Assembly (NCBI RefSeq): GCF_001411805.1
Contig: NZ_CP007213.1
Span: 3,534,001 to 3,598,000 of the forward strand
DNA: 64,000 bases
DNA from: Burkholderia plantarii
Lineage (GTDB): Bacteria > Pseudomonadota > Gammaproteobacteria > Burkholderiales > Burkholderiaceae
Direction of reading: 5' to 3'
How positions within the stretch are numbered: position 1 is the stretch's first letter; every line of letters starts with the position of its first letter. The notes under the pieces were generated by a model. The model had not been told where the DNA came from. It saw nothing but the letters and a program-made list of their open reading frames with translations, and did not search any database. The translations under genes and the position numbers were made by a program. Positions 20,423 through 32,324 of this stretch are shown in pieces.

Positions 20423-21340
20423 ATGAGAGTCGACCAACTGGCCGCGATGCGCCTCTATGTCCGGATCGTCGAGACCGGCTCGTTCGGCAAGGCCGCGCGC
20501 GCGCTCGGCATGTCGGCCTCGAACGCGACCGAGCGCATCGCGCGGCTCGAGGCGACGCTCGGCGTGCGCCTGCTCGCGCGCACCACGCGCGCGCTGGCGC
20601 CGACCGAGGCCGGCGCGCGCTACTTCGAGGTGTGCCGCCGCGTGATCGACGAGCTCGACGAGGTGGAGGCGTCGCTGTCGGGCTCGCGCGACGCGCTGGC
20701 GGGCCGCGTGCGCGTCGACGCGAACGTGTCGATCGCGCGCGCGATCCTGGTGCCGCGCCTGCCGCCATGGTTCGAGCAGTATCCGGGCATCCGCCTCGAA
20801 CTGAGGATGAGCGACCAGCGCGGCGACTTCGTGCGCGACGGCATCGATTTCGCGATCCGCATCGGCGGCCTGGAGGATCAGGATCTGGTCCACCGGCCGC
20901 TCGGCCGGCCGCGCCGCGTGACGGTGGCCTCGCCCGCCTACCTGGCGCGCATGGGCCGCCCCGCCACGCCCGACGACCTGGCGAAACACCGCCTGATCGA
21001 CTTCCTGCTGCCGCGCCCCGGCGAGTCGCTCGAATGGGAGTTCGACGCCGACGGGCAGCCGGCCGAACACGCGCTGCCGTCGGTGGCCGGCGTCGCCGAC
21101 GCCGACGCGCGGCTGCAACTCGCGGTGGCCGGCGCCGGCATCGTGCAGAGCCTCGACTTCATCGCGGCGCCCGAACTGCGCGCCGGACGCCTCGAACGGC
21201 TGCTGACGCGCTGGGAAACGCCGGCGCCCGAGATCGCGATCCTCTATCCGCGCGACCGCCATATGCCGGCGCGCACGCTCGCGACGATGGATGCGTTTGC
21301 CGCGTGGATTCGTGCTTCGCTTGAGGAGTCCGAACGATAG
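20423..21340 (+). CDS. LysR-family transcriptional regulator
   Basis: This 305-residue LysR regulator has a helix-turn-helix at about residues 18-37 (GSFGKAARALGMSASNATERI). Its effector domain resembles the CrgA/DsdC-like group that ends with choices such as LERLLTRWETPAPEIAILYP. The ATG at 20423 begins the conserved MRVDQLAAMRLYVRIVE start. It is oriented away from the aldo/keto reductase at 19963, which makes that gene a plausible target. Confidence 0.93.
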   Translation: MRVDQLAAMRLYVRIVETGSFGKAARALGMSASNATERIARLEATLGVRLLARTTRALAPTEAGARYFEVCRRVIDELDEVEASLSGSRDALAGRVRVDANVSIARAILVPRLPPWFEQYPGIRLELRMSDQRGDFVRDGIDFAIRIGGLEDQDLVHRPLGRPRRVTVASPAYLARMGRPATPDDLAKHRLIDFLLPRPGESLEWEFDADGQPAEHALPSVAGVADADARLQLAVAGAGIVQSLDFIAAPELRAGRLERLLTRWETPAPEIAILYPRDRHMPARTLATMDAFAAWIRASLEESER

Positions 21341-21436
21341 GCGGCCGGGAAGCGCGGGACGCGGCGCACCGCATCACGGCTTCGCCCGGCGGCATACGGC
21401 AAGCGCCGGTCTCGACGCAAAAACCAGCCGATTCGC

Positions 21437-22411
21437 CTACCGGCTCACCCGACGGCCGGACCGCTTCGTCGCCGTGCCCGCAGCCGGGCTATCGACCCGC
21501 TCCCGCTCAACCGCCTTCACGAGTTCGACGAAGCGCGCGACGCAACCGGACGCACAGGGTTCGCGCCACGTCACCGTCTGTTCGATCACATGCGGCGCCG
21601 CGAGCGGCACGTAGGCGACGCCGGGGCGCCGCAGCGCGGCGGCGAAGCTCGGCACGATCGCGATGCCGCGCCCGGCGGCCACCAGCGACACCAGCGTGGT
21701 GATCTGCGAGGCGGTGGGAACACCGCGCGGCGTGAAGCCGGCGCGCTCGGCCAGCGTATCGAGCGCCGCGTTCAGCGCGGAGCCGTATTCCGCCACGAAC
21801 GTGACGAAGGTTTCATCCGCCAGCGTCTCGAACGCGAGCGCGTCCTGGCGAGCATGCGTGCCGTGCGCCGGCACCGCGGCCACCAGCGGCTCGCGCGACA
21901 CCACCCGCGAACGAATCGGCTCGTCGGCCGGATCAGCCAGCCAGCCCCGCCCCGTCGCCATGGCCCACCCAAAAGCGAAGTCCAGCGTCCCGTCCGCAAT
22001 CTGCTGCCGTTGATGCGTGGTCGGCACCTCGCGAAACACCAGTTCGATCTCGGGCATCGCGTCGCCGGCGTCGCGCACCAGGTTCGAGAACGCATCCGAC
22101 ATCGGAATCGAACTCGCGTAGCCGATCACGATGCGCCCGATCATGCCCTGCGCGAGCTTGCGCGCGGCGGCCTCGGCCTCGCTCGCCGCCTCGACCACGG
22201 CGCGCGCGCGCTCGAGGAACAGCGCGCCCTCGCGCGTGAGCTGTACCGCGCGCGTCGAGCGTTCGAACAGGCGAATCCCGAGCTCGCTTTCGAGCGCCGC
22301 GATATGGCGCGTGAGCGGCGGCTGCGCGATGCGCAGGCGCAGCGCCGCGCGGCCGAAATGCAGCTCGTCGGCGACGGTGACGAAGTAACGGAGTCGGCGC
22401 AGGTCGAGCAT
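21437..22411 (-). CDS. LysR-family transcriptional regulator
   Basis: The 324-residue protein begins with MLDLRRLRYFVTVADELHFGRAA, the classical start of the BenM/CatR-type LysR subgroup, followed by an effector-binding domain with the typical LVAAGRGIAIVPSF stretch. It is divergent from the MFS gene at 22511 with only 99 bases between start codons, so it very likely controls that exporter and itself. The final 25 residues are basic and look like an unstructured tail. Confidence 0.94.
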   Translation of the reverse strand: MLDLRRLRYFVTVADELHFGRAALRLRIAQPPLTRHIAALESELGIRLFERSTRAVQLTREGALFLERARAVVEAASEAEAAARKLAQGMIGRIVIGYASSIPMSDAFSNLVRDAGDAMPEIELVFREVPTTHQRQQIADGTLDFAFGWAMATGRGWLADPADEPIRSRVVSREPLVAAVPAHGTHARQDALAFETLADETFVTFVAEYGSALNAALDTLAERAGFTPRGVPTASQITTLVSLVAAGRGIAIVPSFAAALRRPGVAYVPLAAPHVIEQTVTWREPCASGCVARFVELVKAVERERVDSPAAGTATKRSGRRVSR

Positions 22412-22510
22412 TGTTGTGGTTCCGGTATCAACGGCGACGAAAACGGTATTGGCGCGCGCCGCGCGCCGTCATCAGACTGTCGGCTGGACCTGACGAGACG
22501 TTCCGTTTCC

Positions 22511-23719
22511 ATGAGCGACAAGCGCGACAAGACGACGATTCGCGCCGCGTTTTTCCTGTGCGGCTTCGCGGCCTTCCTGAATCTCTATTCGACGCAGGGC
22601 ATCCTGCGCGAGCTGGCGGCGGCCTTCGCCGTGAGCGCCGAACGGGCCGGCCAGGGCGTGAGCGCGACCACGCTGGCCGTCGCCATTATCGCTCCGTTCG
22701 CCGGCACGCTGAGCGCGCGCTTCGCGCGCCGCCGCGTGATCGCCTGGGCCGCGATCGCGGTCGCGCTGCCGGCGCTCGGCTGCGCGCACGCGGGCGGCTT
22801 CGGCGCGTTCCTGGCCGCGCGCTTCGCGGCCGGCGCGCTGGTGCCGTTCATCTTCGCGATCTCGATCGCCTACCTCGGCGAGCTGTTCAGCGCCGCCACG
22901 GCCACCGAGATCGGCGCGCTGTTCGTGGCCGGCACCACGCTCGGCGGCTTCGCCGGCCGCTTCGTCACGAATTCGCTGACCGGGCTGCTGGGCTGGCGCC
23001 ACGCGCTCGACGTGGTCGCGCCGCTGTGCCTCGCCGCCGGCCTCGCGATCCACGCCTGGCTGCCCGCCGCCACGCCGCCGCGCGCGCCCGGCGCCGCCGC
23101 GTCGCGCCCATGGCGGCACGTCACGCGGCCCCCGCTGCTCGCGTCGTTCGCGCTCGGCGCCTGCGTGCTGGCCTCGCAGGTCGCCACCTTCACGTTCGTC
23201 GGGCTGCGCCTCGCCGGCTCGCCGTTCCGCTTCACGACCCTCGGGATCGGCGCGATCTACGCGGTGTTCCTGGTGGCGGTGGTGGTCACGCCGCTCGCGG
23301 GACGCATGGCGGGCCGCCGCGGGCCGCGCGAACTCGCGCTCGGCGCCGCCGGGCTCGCCGTCATCGGCGCGCTGCTGACGCTGTCAGACCAGATCGTCGT
23401 GATCCTGATCGGGCTCGCGCTCGGCTCCACCGCCGTGTTCGTCGAGCAGGCCTGCGCCAACGCGTTCATCTCGCAGGCCGCGCCGGCCGCCCGCTCCACC
23501 GCGATCGGCCTCTACCTGTCGTGCTACTACCTCGGCGGCAGCCTCGGCTCGCTGCTGCCGATACCGGGCTGGCACCGCTGGGGCTGGGCCGGCTGCGTCG
23601 CGTTCGTGGTCGCGACGCAGCTGCTCGTGGCCGCGCTGGCGGCGCGGTTCTGGCGCGTGCCGCGAACCGCTGATGCCGGCGCGCCGGCGGCCATCGCGCC
23701 TGCCGGCAAGGCGCGATGA
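22511..23719 (+). CDS. MFS transporter, arabinose/chloramphenicol exporter-like
   Basis: The 402-residue inner-membrane protein has about 12 hydrophobic helices and the loop 2-3 motif ARFARRRVIAW characteristic of major facilitator drug or sugar exporters. It resembles the YnfM-type proton-motive-force-driven exporters (the opening FFLCGFAAFLNLYSTQ is typical). The substrate cannot be assigned. The gene is read away from the LysR gene at 22411 and ends 48 bases before the end of the convergent Nramp-like gene. Confidence 0.88.
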   Translation: MSDKRDKTTIRAAFFLCGFAAFLNLYSTQGILRELAAAFAVSAERAGQGVSATTLAVAIIAPFAGTLSARFARRRVIAWAAIAVALPALGCAHAGGFGAFLAARFAAGALVPFIFAISIAYLGELFSAATATEIGALFVAGTTLGGFAGRFVTNSLTGLLGWRHALDVVAPLCLAAGLAIHAWLPAATPPRAPGAAASRPWRHVTRPPLLASFALGACVLASQVATFTFVGLRLAGSPFRFTTLGIGAIYAVFLVAVVVTPLAGRMAGRRGPRELALGAAGLAVIGALLTLSDQIVVILIGLALGSTAVFVEQACANAFISQAAPAARSTAIGLYLSCYYLGGSLGSLLPIPGWHRWGWAGCVAFVVATQLLVAALAARFWRVPRTADAGAPAAIAPAGKAR

Positions 23720-23767
23720 ACGCGACGCGCCATGGCGTTCGCAAAACGCGAGCGGCGGCGCGCCGGA

Positions 23768-25420
23768 TCAGGCCAGCGCCGAGCGCACGATCTCGTAGCC
23801 GATCATCGCCACGGCGATCACCAGGTAGCCGCGCAGCACGCCCATCCAGAGCCGGCTTTGCGCCGACAGCGACGGCGCCGGCAGCCGATGCAGCGGCGGC
23901 ATCCGCCACTGGCGCCGCTCGGCATCGCTCCAGCGGTCCGCATCGGCAAACGGCAGCGGCACGCGACGGCGCCCGAACAGACGCAGCGCGGCGAAGCCGA
24001 TCACACCGAGCCCGCTGCCGCCGACCAGAATCGCCACGATCGTCGTGCCTTCGATGTCGGGGAACACCGTGGCCGCGGTCAGCACGATCGACAGCATTAC
24101 GAGCACCCAGACGATCGCGCCGGTGCACAGGTTCAGCACGCGCCCGTTGCACCACGGCCCGAGCACGGCGCGATCGTTGCAGAGCAGCAGCAGGAACACC
24201 GTCGCGCTCGGCAGCAGCACGCCCGCCAGTGCCTGCACGGCGTTGGTGAGAAAGCCGAGGAACGCATCGCTCGACACCAGCGTGACGGCCGCCGCGAGCG
24301 CGATCAGCCCCGCGTAGGCGAGGTAGAACCACTTCGCCTGCGCCACCGGACGATGCAGCGAATGGCGCACGCCGAGCACGTCGCCGACCGCGTAGGCGGT
24401 GGCGAGCGAGACCGCCGCCGCGCCGATCACGCAGGCGTCGAGCAGCGCGATCGCGAACACCGTGGCCGGATAGCTGCCGACGTAGCGGTCGAGCGCCGCC
24501 AGCACCGCGCCCGCGTCGGTGAAGTTGCCGAACTCGGGCTTGCCCGCGTACATCGCCGCGCTGAAGCCGATCATCGCCACCGCGCCGATCATCACGAGGC
24601 CGATGCCGAGCCAGAGATCGAGCTTCTCGTAGCGGCTGAAGGCCGGCGTGATTCGCTTGTCCACCACGTAGCTCTGCTGGAAGAACAGCTGCCACGGCGC
24701 CACCGTGGTGCCGACGATGCCGATCACGAGCAGCATCACGTCGGCCAGCTTCGCGTGCCGCGGCCAGCCCGGAACCAGGAAATCGTGGAGGAGCTGCGAG
24801 GCGGGCGGATGCACGGCGTGCAGCACCGGGATCAGCAGCAGGCTGCCCGCCACCAGCACCAGCGCGAAGCGCTCGAAACGCCGGAAGCTGCCGGTGCAGA
24901 CCGCCGCGATGGTGATGACGGCCGCGCCGATCACGCCCGGCACCTTTGGCAATCCGAAATAGTGCAGCGCAAAGGTGACGCCGATGAATTCGGTGACGAT
25001 CGTCAGCGCGTTGAGCACGAACAGGTCGATCGCGCTGAAGGCGCCCCAGAACCGCCCGAAGCGCGCGAAGATCAGCCGCGCATGGCCCACGCCCGTGACG
25101 GCGCCGAGCCGCGCCACCATCTCCTGGTTCACGTAGAGCACCGGGATCAGCAGCAGCAGCGTCCAGAGCAGCGTGGTGCCGTAGTTCTGCCCGGCCTGCG
25201 TGTAGGTGCCGAACGCGCCGGCATCGTTGTCGCCGACCATCACGATCAGGCCCGGCCCGAGAATCGCGAGCAGCGTGCGCAGGCGCGCCGCCCAGGTCTT
25301 GCGCGGTGCCGTGTCATGCACGTCGATCGTGCCGAGCGCGCCGCGGATGTCGCCGATGTGGGCGTCGTCGAGCACGGCCGGGCCGGACGACGACGGTGGA
25401 AGTTGGGTGGAAGTCGACAT
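23768..25420 (-). CDS. Nramp-related divalent metal transporter with altered metal-site motifs
   Basis: The 550-residue inner-membrane protein has the Nramp/SLC11 fold with roughly 11-12 helices. Key positions differ from manganese/iron Nramps. In helix 1 the usual DPGN is DAGA (residues 66-69, within GDNDAGAF), keeping the Asp but losing the Asn. In helix 6 the usual MPH is APW (241-243, within TTVAPWQLFF), losing the metal-selecting Met. Comparable losses are known in Nramp-related magnesium transporters, so a substrate other than Mn2+/Fe2+ is likely (inference). The start at 25420 has an AGGAA ribosome site. The frame is open upstream but non-conserved. Confidence 0.85.
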   Translation of the reverse strand: MSTSTQLPPSSSGPAVLDDAHIGDIRGALGTIDVHDTAPRKTWAARLRTLLAILGPGLIVMVGDNDAGAFGTYTQAGQNYGTTLLWTLLLLIPVLYVNQEMVARLGAVTGVGHARLIFARFGRFWGAFSAIDLFVLNALTIVTEFIGVTFALHYFGLPKVPGVIGAAVITIAAVCTGSFRRFERFALVLVAGSLLLIPVLHAVHPPASQLLHDFLVPGWPRHAKLADVMLLVIGIVGTTVAPWQLFFQQSYVVDKRITPAFSRYEKLDLWLGIGLVMIGAVAMIGFSAAMYAGKPEFGNFTDAGAVLAALDRYVGSYPATVFAIALLDACVIGAAAVSLATAYAVGDVLGVRHSLHRPVAQAKWFYLAYAGLIALAAAVTLVSSDAFLGFLTNAVQALAGVLLPSATVFLLLLCNDRAVLGPWCNGRVLNLCTGAIVWVLVMLSIVLTAATVFPDIEGTTIVAILVGGSGLGVIGFAALRLFGRRRVPLPFADADRWSDAERRQWRMPPLHRLPAPSLSAQSRLWMGVLRGYLVIAVAMIGYEIVRSALA

Positions 25421-26525
25421 GGTGGTTCCTGTTGGGCAGGGTGCGCGCGGCACACCGGTGTGTCTGCCTCGCGGGCAGGCCGGCGCGCCGGCGCGGCGGA
25501 TGTTTTTTATGGGCGCGACGGGGCCGGCGCCGGAGCGAAACCAATCGCCGCCGTCGCGAGACGCATCACGCACGGTCGAGTGGCGCGGCGCGCGGGCGCC
25601 GTCGCCGCCGCCGGCATCACGCTCGCGTGACGCGACGGCCGCCGGATCGCGAGGATCCGCGTCGATGAGGCAGGCTGGCTGGGTGGCGAGGCAGCGGCGC
25701 CGGCGGGCGCGCGATGCCCGGATCTCCTTTCGTTGCGGTCCGGACCGAAAGCACCGGGACGTGTTGAACCATGCGGCCCGCGCGGCGGCCGGCGCGCAAC
25801 ACGACGCCGGGCGGGCAGCCCGGACGCGGACGCGCGTCGGCCACGGCGCGAGGCCGCAACCATTGCGATGCACGGGAAGGAATGGAAACTTCGGCGCGCA
25901 CCGTCATGCCGACTGGCGGGACGGTGGCGAGAGGGAAATCAGCGCGCGGCGTCGAGCCGGTCAGGCGAAAAGGGAGATCGAAGATCGACTACTGCTACTG
26001 TCCAAGGTGAGTGACCTTTAGTCGGGAATCGGAGCGCATTTTGCTGGGTCGATCCGGCGGCGTCAACCGTCTCCTGCATCATTTTTCATTACGCCGCTCT
26101 TACGCGGCCGCCGCGTATCGCGGGCCGGCCGGCAGCCTGCGGCATGCATCCGACAACCGAAGCACTGCAAAGCATTTTCCTGTTGCGCGCGGCGTGGATC
26201 GGAGCATAGAATCCGCCGTGCCCGACCGCCACGCAGTACGCAAGCGCCGCCGCGGGCACCTCGTTCAACCCTCCGATCTCACGGACACCATGCCTAGCAG
26301 CGACAGTTGTACGCCGGCCCCGACCGGCGACCTGAACCACCGCACGCGCTAGCGACCACAGTCTTCTGTCGCCGCTGCCCGCGTGATTCGAGCAGCGCGC
26401 TTCTTCCGGACTCGCCCAGGGTCCGTTTCGCAGCCCGCTTCCATCCTGATGTCCGTCGCGCCCGTCATGCGACGGCAGGATCGCGTTCGTTCGCGATCGC
26501 CCGCGCCAGCCGGCCGGAGGATTCG
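25421..26525. other. Long intergenic region between the Nramp-like and small-ORF/OprB genes
   Basis: About 1.1 kb without a convincing gene. It includes the divergent leader of the Nramp-like gene. On that (minus) strand a hairpin with CTTTCG/CGAAAG arms at about 25737-25761 surrounds a CGGTCCGGACCG palindrome. Two adjacent stem-loops (26453-26475, arms CCGTCGC/GCGACGG; 26479-26498, arms GATCGCG/CGCGATC) precede the small ORF at 26526. Several overlapping open frames are Arg-rich and unlike proteins. Confidence 0.5.
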
Positions 26526-26750
26526 ATGTATGTGAAGAATTTCCTGTTTGTTTCGCATTCCTATTTGAGCCAGCGCGACGACGTGCTGTGCGGCTGGCCG
26601 CCGGCCGAACCACCCGCGCCGCCAGCACCATCCGCGCTGTCCGAATCGCCCGCCGCCGCCGGGTTCGCGGCGGGCGGGCCAGCCTGCATCGGCAAATCCT
26701 GTCATGATCGACAGACCGAGATGCCGGAACGCGACGCTGGCCCGGGCTGA
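26526..26750 (+). CDS. Possible small protein (74 residues) of unknown function
   Basis: This short ORF has a strong ribosome site (CCGGAGG, five bases before the ATG) and two stem-loops directly upstream. The N-terminus is aromatic and hydrophobic (MYVKNFLFVSHSYLSQ), followed by a Pro/Ala-rich middle and a Cys-containing tail (CIGKSC). No family is recognised. Third-position G/C is high, but this genome also gives open shadow frames, and the opposite strand is open too. It ends 109 bases before the OprB porin and could act as a leader peptide for it. No RiPP-maturation gene is near. Confidence 0.4.
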   Translation: MYVKNFLFVSHSYLSQRDDVLCGWPPAEPPAPPAPSALSESPAAAGFAAGGPACIGKSCHDRQTEMPERDAGPG

Positions 26751-26859
26751 ACCCGGCCACGCCGTCCCGAATCCGTCACGACAGGCACCGACACTAGCCG
26801 GTGCCTTGCCGCGACGGCCGTCATTCGTCAAACAAAAAAATGCGTTTCCCCCGCAAGAC

Positions 26860-28338
26860 ATGAAAACACTCGCCCGTCATTTTCAGTCCGCGCTCCCGCC
26901 ATGCCGGTTCTCGGCATCACCGGCCGCGCTGCGCCGCATGGCCGTATCGGCCGCGCTCGCGTCGGCCTGCGCCGGCATGCAGGCCACCGCCTGCGCGCAG
27001 AACGCCGCCGGCGCCGCCACCACCCCGCCCCCGGCCGACGGCAGCCCGCCCGCCGACGGGCTGTGGCAGCGCGCGACGCTGTTCGGCGACCTCGGCGGCC
27101 TGCGCGGCGCGCTCGACAAGCACGGCATCACGTTCACGCTGCAGGAGACCAGCGAGTACCTGACCAACTTCAGCGGCGGCACACGCCGGATCGGCGCCTA
27201 CGACGGCATGACCCAGGCCACGCTCGCCGTCGACACCAGCAAGCTGTTCGGGCTGGCCGGCGGCACCCTCAACGTCAGCGCGCTGCAGATCCACGGCACC
27301 AGCCTGACCTCGCGCGCGCTGTCGGCGCTGCAGAACGCGAGCGGCACCGAGGCGGAAGCGGGCACGCGGCTGTGGGAGCTCTGGTACGGGCAGTCGATCG
27401 CCGGCGGCGCGGCCGACATCCGCGTCGGGCAGCAGAGCGTCGACCAGGAGTTCATGGTCAGCCAGACCGCCAGCACCTTCGTCAACGCGACGTTCGGCTG
27501 GCCGGTCCTGCCGTCGGTCGACCTGCCGGGCGGCGGCCCGGCCTATCCGCTGTCGGCGCTCGGCGTGCGCGTGAAGGCGCAGCCGACCAACGCGCTGACG
27601 CTGCTGGCCGGCGTGTTCGACGGCTATCCCGGCGGCGTCGGGCAGGCCGACATGCAACGCGCCAACCCGCATGGCACGAACTTCAACCTGCACGACGGCG
27701 CGCTCTGGATCGGCGAGCTGCAATACGCGCTCAATGCCCCGCAGCCGGGCACGCCCGACGCGCAGCCCGGCGGCCTGCCGGGCACCTACAAGCTCGGCGT
27801 CTGGTACCTGTCGGGCGCATTCGCCGATCCGCACACCGACACCAGCGGCGCCTCGCTCGCGGCGCCGGACTCGAACGGCATCGCCCGCACGCATCGCGGC
27901 AACTACGGCGCCTACGCGATCGCCGACCAGATGGTGTGGCGCTCCGCGGCCAACCCGTCGCGCTCGCTCGGCGTGTTCGCGCGCGTGATGGGCGCGCCCG
28001 ACGACCGCAACCCGATCAACTTCTCCGCGCAGGCCGGCGTCTCGCTGAAGGCGCCGTTCGCGGGACGCGACAACGACACGGCCGGCATCGCGCTCGGCTA
28101 CACCAACGCGACGCTGAACGTGGACGGCGCGACGAGCGATCTCGCGCGGCCGCGCCGCGTCAACGAAACCGTCATCGAGGCGACCTACCAGTATCAGGTG
28201 GCGCCGTGGTGGACGCTGCAGGGCGACCTGCAGTACATCGTGCGGCCGGGCGGCGGCTACGACGCGCCGGCCGGCGGCACGGTCAGGCCGATCGGCAACG
28301 AGTTCGTGGCCGGCCTGCGCACCGTGGTGAACTTCTGA
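26860..28338 (+). CDS. OprB-family carbohydrate-selective porin
   Basis: The 492-residue outer-membrane protein has a signal peptide (about residues 1-47, ending ACA|Q) and an OprB-type 16-strand barrel. Typical stretches are GDLGGLRGALDKHGITF, the LWELWYGQ segment and the C-terminal QGDLQYIVRPGGGYD, ending in a VNF terminus. OprB porins admit glucose and related sugars. It is convergent with the SGNH hydrolase gene, 21 bases away, and no sugar ABC genes are adjacent. A weak Shine-Dalgarno precedes the ATG. Confidence 0.92.
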   Translation: MKTLARHFQSALPPCRFSASPAALRRMAVSAALASACAGMQATACAQNAAGAATTPPPADGSPPADGLWQRATLFGDLGGLRGALDKHGITFTLQETSEYLTNFSGGTRRIGAYDGMTQATLAVDTSKLFGLAGGTLNVSALQIHGTSLTSRALSALQNASGTEAEAGTRLWELWYGQSIAGGAADIRVGQQSVDQEFMVSQTASTFVNATFGWPVLPSVDLPGGGPAYPLSALGVRVKAQPTNALTLLAGVFDGYPGGVGQADMQRANPHGTNFNLHDGALWIGELQYALNAPQPGTPDAQPGGLPGTYKLGVWYLSGAFADPHTDTSGASLAAPDSNGIARTHRGNYGAYAIADQMVWRSAANPSRSLGVFARVMGAPDDRNPINFSAQAGVSLKAPFAGRDNDTAGIALGYTNATLNVDGATSDLARPRRVNETVIEATYQYQVAPWWTLQGDLQYIVRPGGGYDAPAGGTVRPIGNEFVAGLRTVVNF

Positions 28339-28359
28339 ACGCGCGGCGCGGCCGCGTGC

Positions 28360-29556
28360 TCACGCGCTGAACACGCCGCCGCGGCCGAACACGCGCGCGG
28401 CGAAGCGCTCGGCGATCCGGCGATGCGCGGCGGCGTCGGGATGCAGCTGATCGGGCAGCGGCAGTTCGGCGAAGTCGTCGCGGCCGTACAGGTCGAGGCC
28501 GTCGAGATGGAACAGCCGCGCGTCGCCGGCCGCGCGCTGCTGCACGACCTGGCGCAGCACCTCGCGTATCACGCGCAGCGTCAGCTTGCCGGCGGCGCGT
28601 TCGGCCGGGTCGCCGGTCGCGCGAAACGAGACCTTGCCGGCCGCCAGCGCCGTCAGGTCGAAAGCGCCCGGCCCCGGCGTGTCCTCGTGGATCGCGCAAT
28701 AGATCGGCGACACCACCAGCAGCGGCGTATCCGGATGGCCGTCGCGAATCGTGTCGAGAAAGCCATGCACGGCCGGCGCGAGCGCGCGCAGCCGCATCAG
28801 GTCGGCGTTGACGAGGTTGATGCCGAGCTTCAGGCTGATCAGGTCGGCGCGCGCGTCGCGGATCGTGCGCGCGACGAACGGGTCGAGCAGCGCGCTGCCG
28901 CCGAGGCCGAGATTGACGAGCTCGACGCCGCCCGCCGCCGCGGCCAGCGCCGGCCAGATGCCGGTGGGGCTCGCCGCGTTCGAGCCCTGGCTGATCGAGC
29001 TGCCGTGATGGAGCCAGACGCGGCGCGCGCCGTCGTCGTGCGCGCCGGTCGCGTCGATTGCCTCGATCCCCGCGTCGGCGCGCAGTGCGACGAGCCGCGT
29101 CGCCTCGTTGTGCGGCAGCCAGATCTCGACGCGCTTGTCATGCGCGGGCAGGCCCGCGAAGCGCAGCGTGGCGGGCGCCCCCGCCTCGCGCGTGGCCGCC
29201 CCGCTGCCGAGGTCGATCACCACGCGCTCGCCGCCGTCGGCGCTCGCCTGCGCGAAAAGCTTGCCGTCGACGAGCAGGTCGTAGACGCCGAGCGGCCGCG
29301 CGGGCGCGCCGGCATAGCGGTAGCGCGTGGGCAGCGTGTCGAGTTCCAGGCGCGTGGCGCGCGTGCGGAACACGAGCCGCACGCCCGAAGGCTGCGCCTC
29401 GACCATCGTCAGTTGCGGATCGGCGCACTGCGCGCGTGCCCAGGCGGGCAGGCGGTGCAGCACGACACCGCGTTCGGTCGGCTCGAGCTCGAACGCGCCG
29501 CGCACGAGCGCGTCGCGGATCGGCGCTTCGATCCAGGCGGGCATGGCATTCGTCAT
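28360..29556 (-). CDS. SGNH/GDSL-family hydrolase with N-terminal SsfX3-like domain
   Basis: The 398-residue esterase or lipase-type hydrolase has an N-terminal beta-rich domain (about residues 1-170) resembling the accessory domain of SsfX3-like acyltransferases, and a C-terminal SGNH core. The nucleophile Ser is in HHGSSIS, the oxyanion Gly/Asn positions are in GLGGSALLDP and KLGINLVN, and the Asp-His pair is in DQLHPDAAAH. No signal peptide is seen, so it is likely cytoplasmic. It acts on an unknown ester. It is co-directional with katG but separated from it by the katG terminator. Confidence 0.88.
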   Translation of the reverse strand: MTNAMPAWIEAPIRDALVRGAFELEPTERGVVLHRLPAWARAQCADPQLTMVEAQPSGVRLVFRTRATRLELDTLPTRYRYAGAPARPLGVYDLLVDGKLFAQASADGGERVVIDLGSGAATREAGAPATLRFAGLPAHDKRVEIWLPHNEATRLVALRADAGIEAIDATGAHDDGARRVWLHHGSSISQGSNAASPTGIWPALAAAAGGVELVNLGLGGSALLDPFVARTIRDARADLISLKLGINLVNADLMRLRALAPAVHGFLDTIRDGHPDTPLLVVSPIYCAIHEDTPGPGAFDLTALAAGKVSFRATGDPAERAAGKLTLRVIREVLRQVVQQRAAGDARLFHLDGLDLYGRDDFAELPLPDQLHPDAAAHRRIAERFAARVFGRGGVFSA

Positions 29557-29587
29557 GTCGGAGTTCCGCCGCGCGGGCGGTCGAAAT

Positions 29588-29616
29588 AAAAAAACGGCCG
29601 ATCCGGAGATCGGCCG
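29588..29616 (-). terminator. Rho-independent terminator of katG
   Basis: A perfect nine-base-pair stem (CGGCCGATC/GATCGGCCG, 29595-29616) with a CGGA loop is followed, on the minus strand, by seven T residues (29588-29594). It lies 47 bases past the katG stop codon. Confidence 0.95.
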
Positions 29617-29663
29617 CCGTGTGGTGCGCGGCCGGGCCAGCCGGCCCGGCGCATCTTACACCC

Positions 29664-32324
<2,661 letters not shown>

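Noticed and set aside
23732..25630. Large open frame on the plus strand opposite the Nramp-like gene
   Set aside because: Charged, low-complexity product typical of an antisense shadow; the Nramp-like frame carries the recognisable fold.
26526..26750. RiPP precursor peptide
   Set aside because: The Cys-containing tail is suggestive, but no modification, protease or export gene for a RiPP is nearby.
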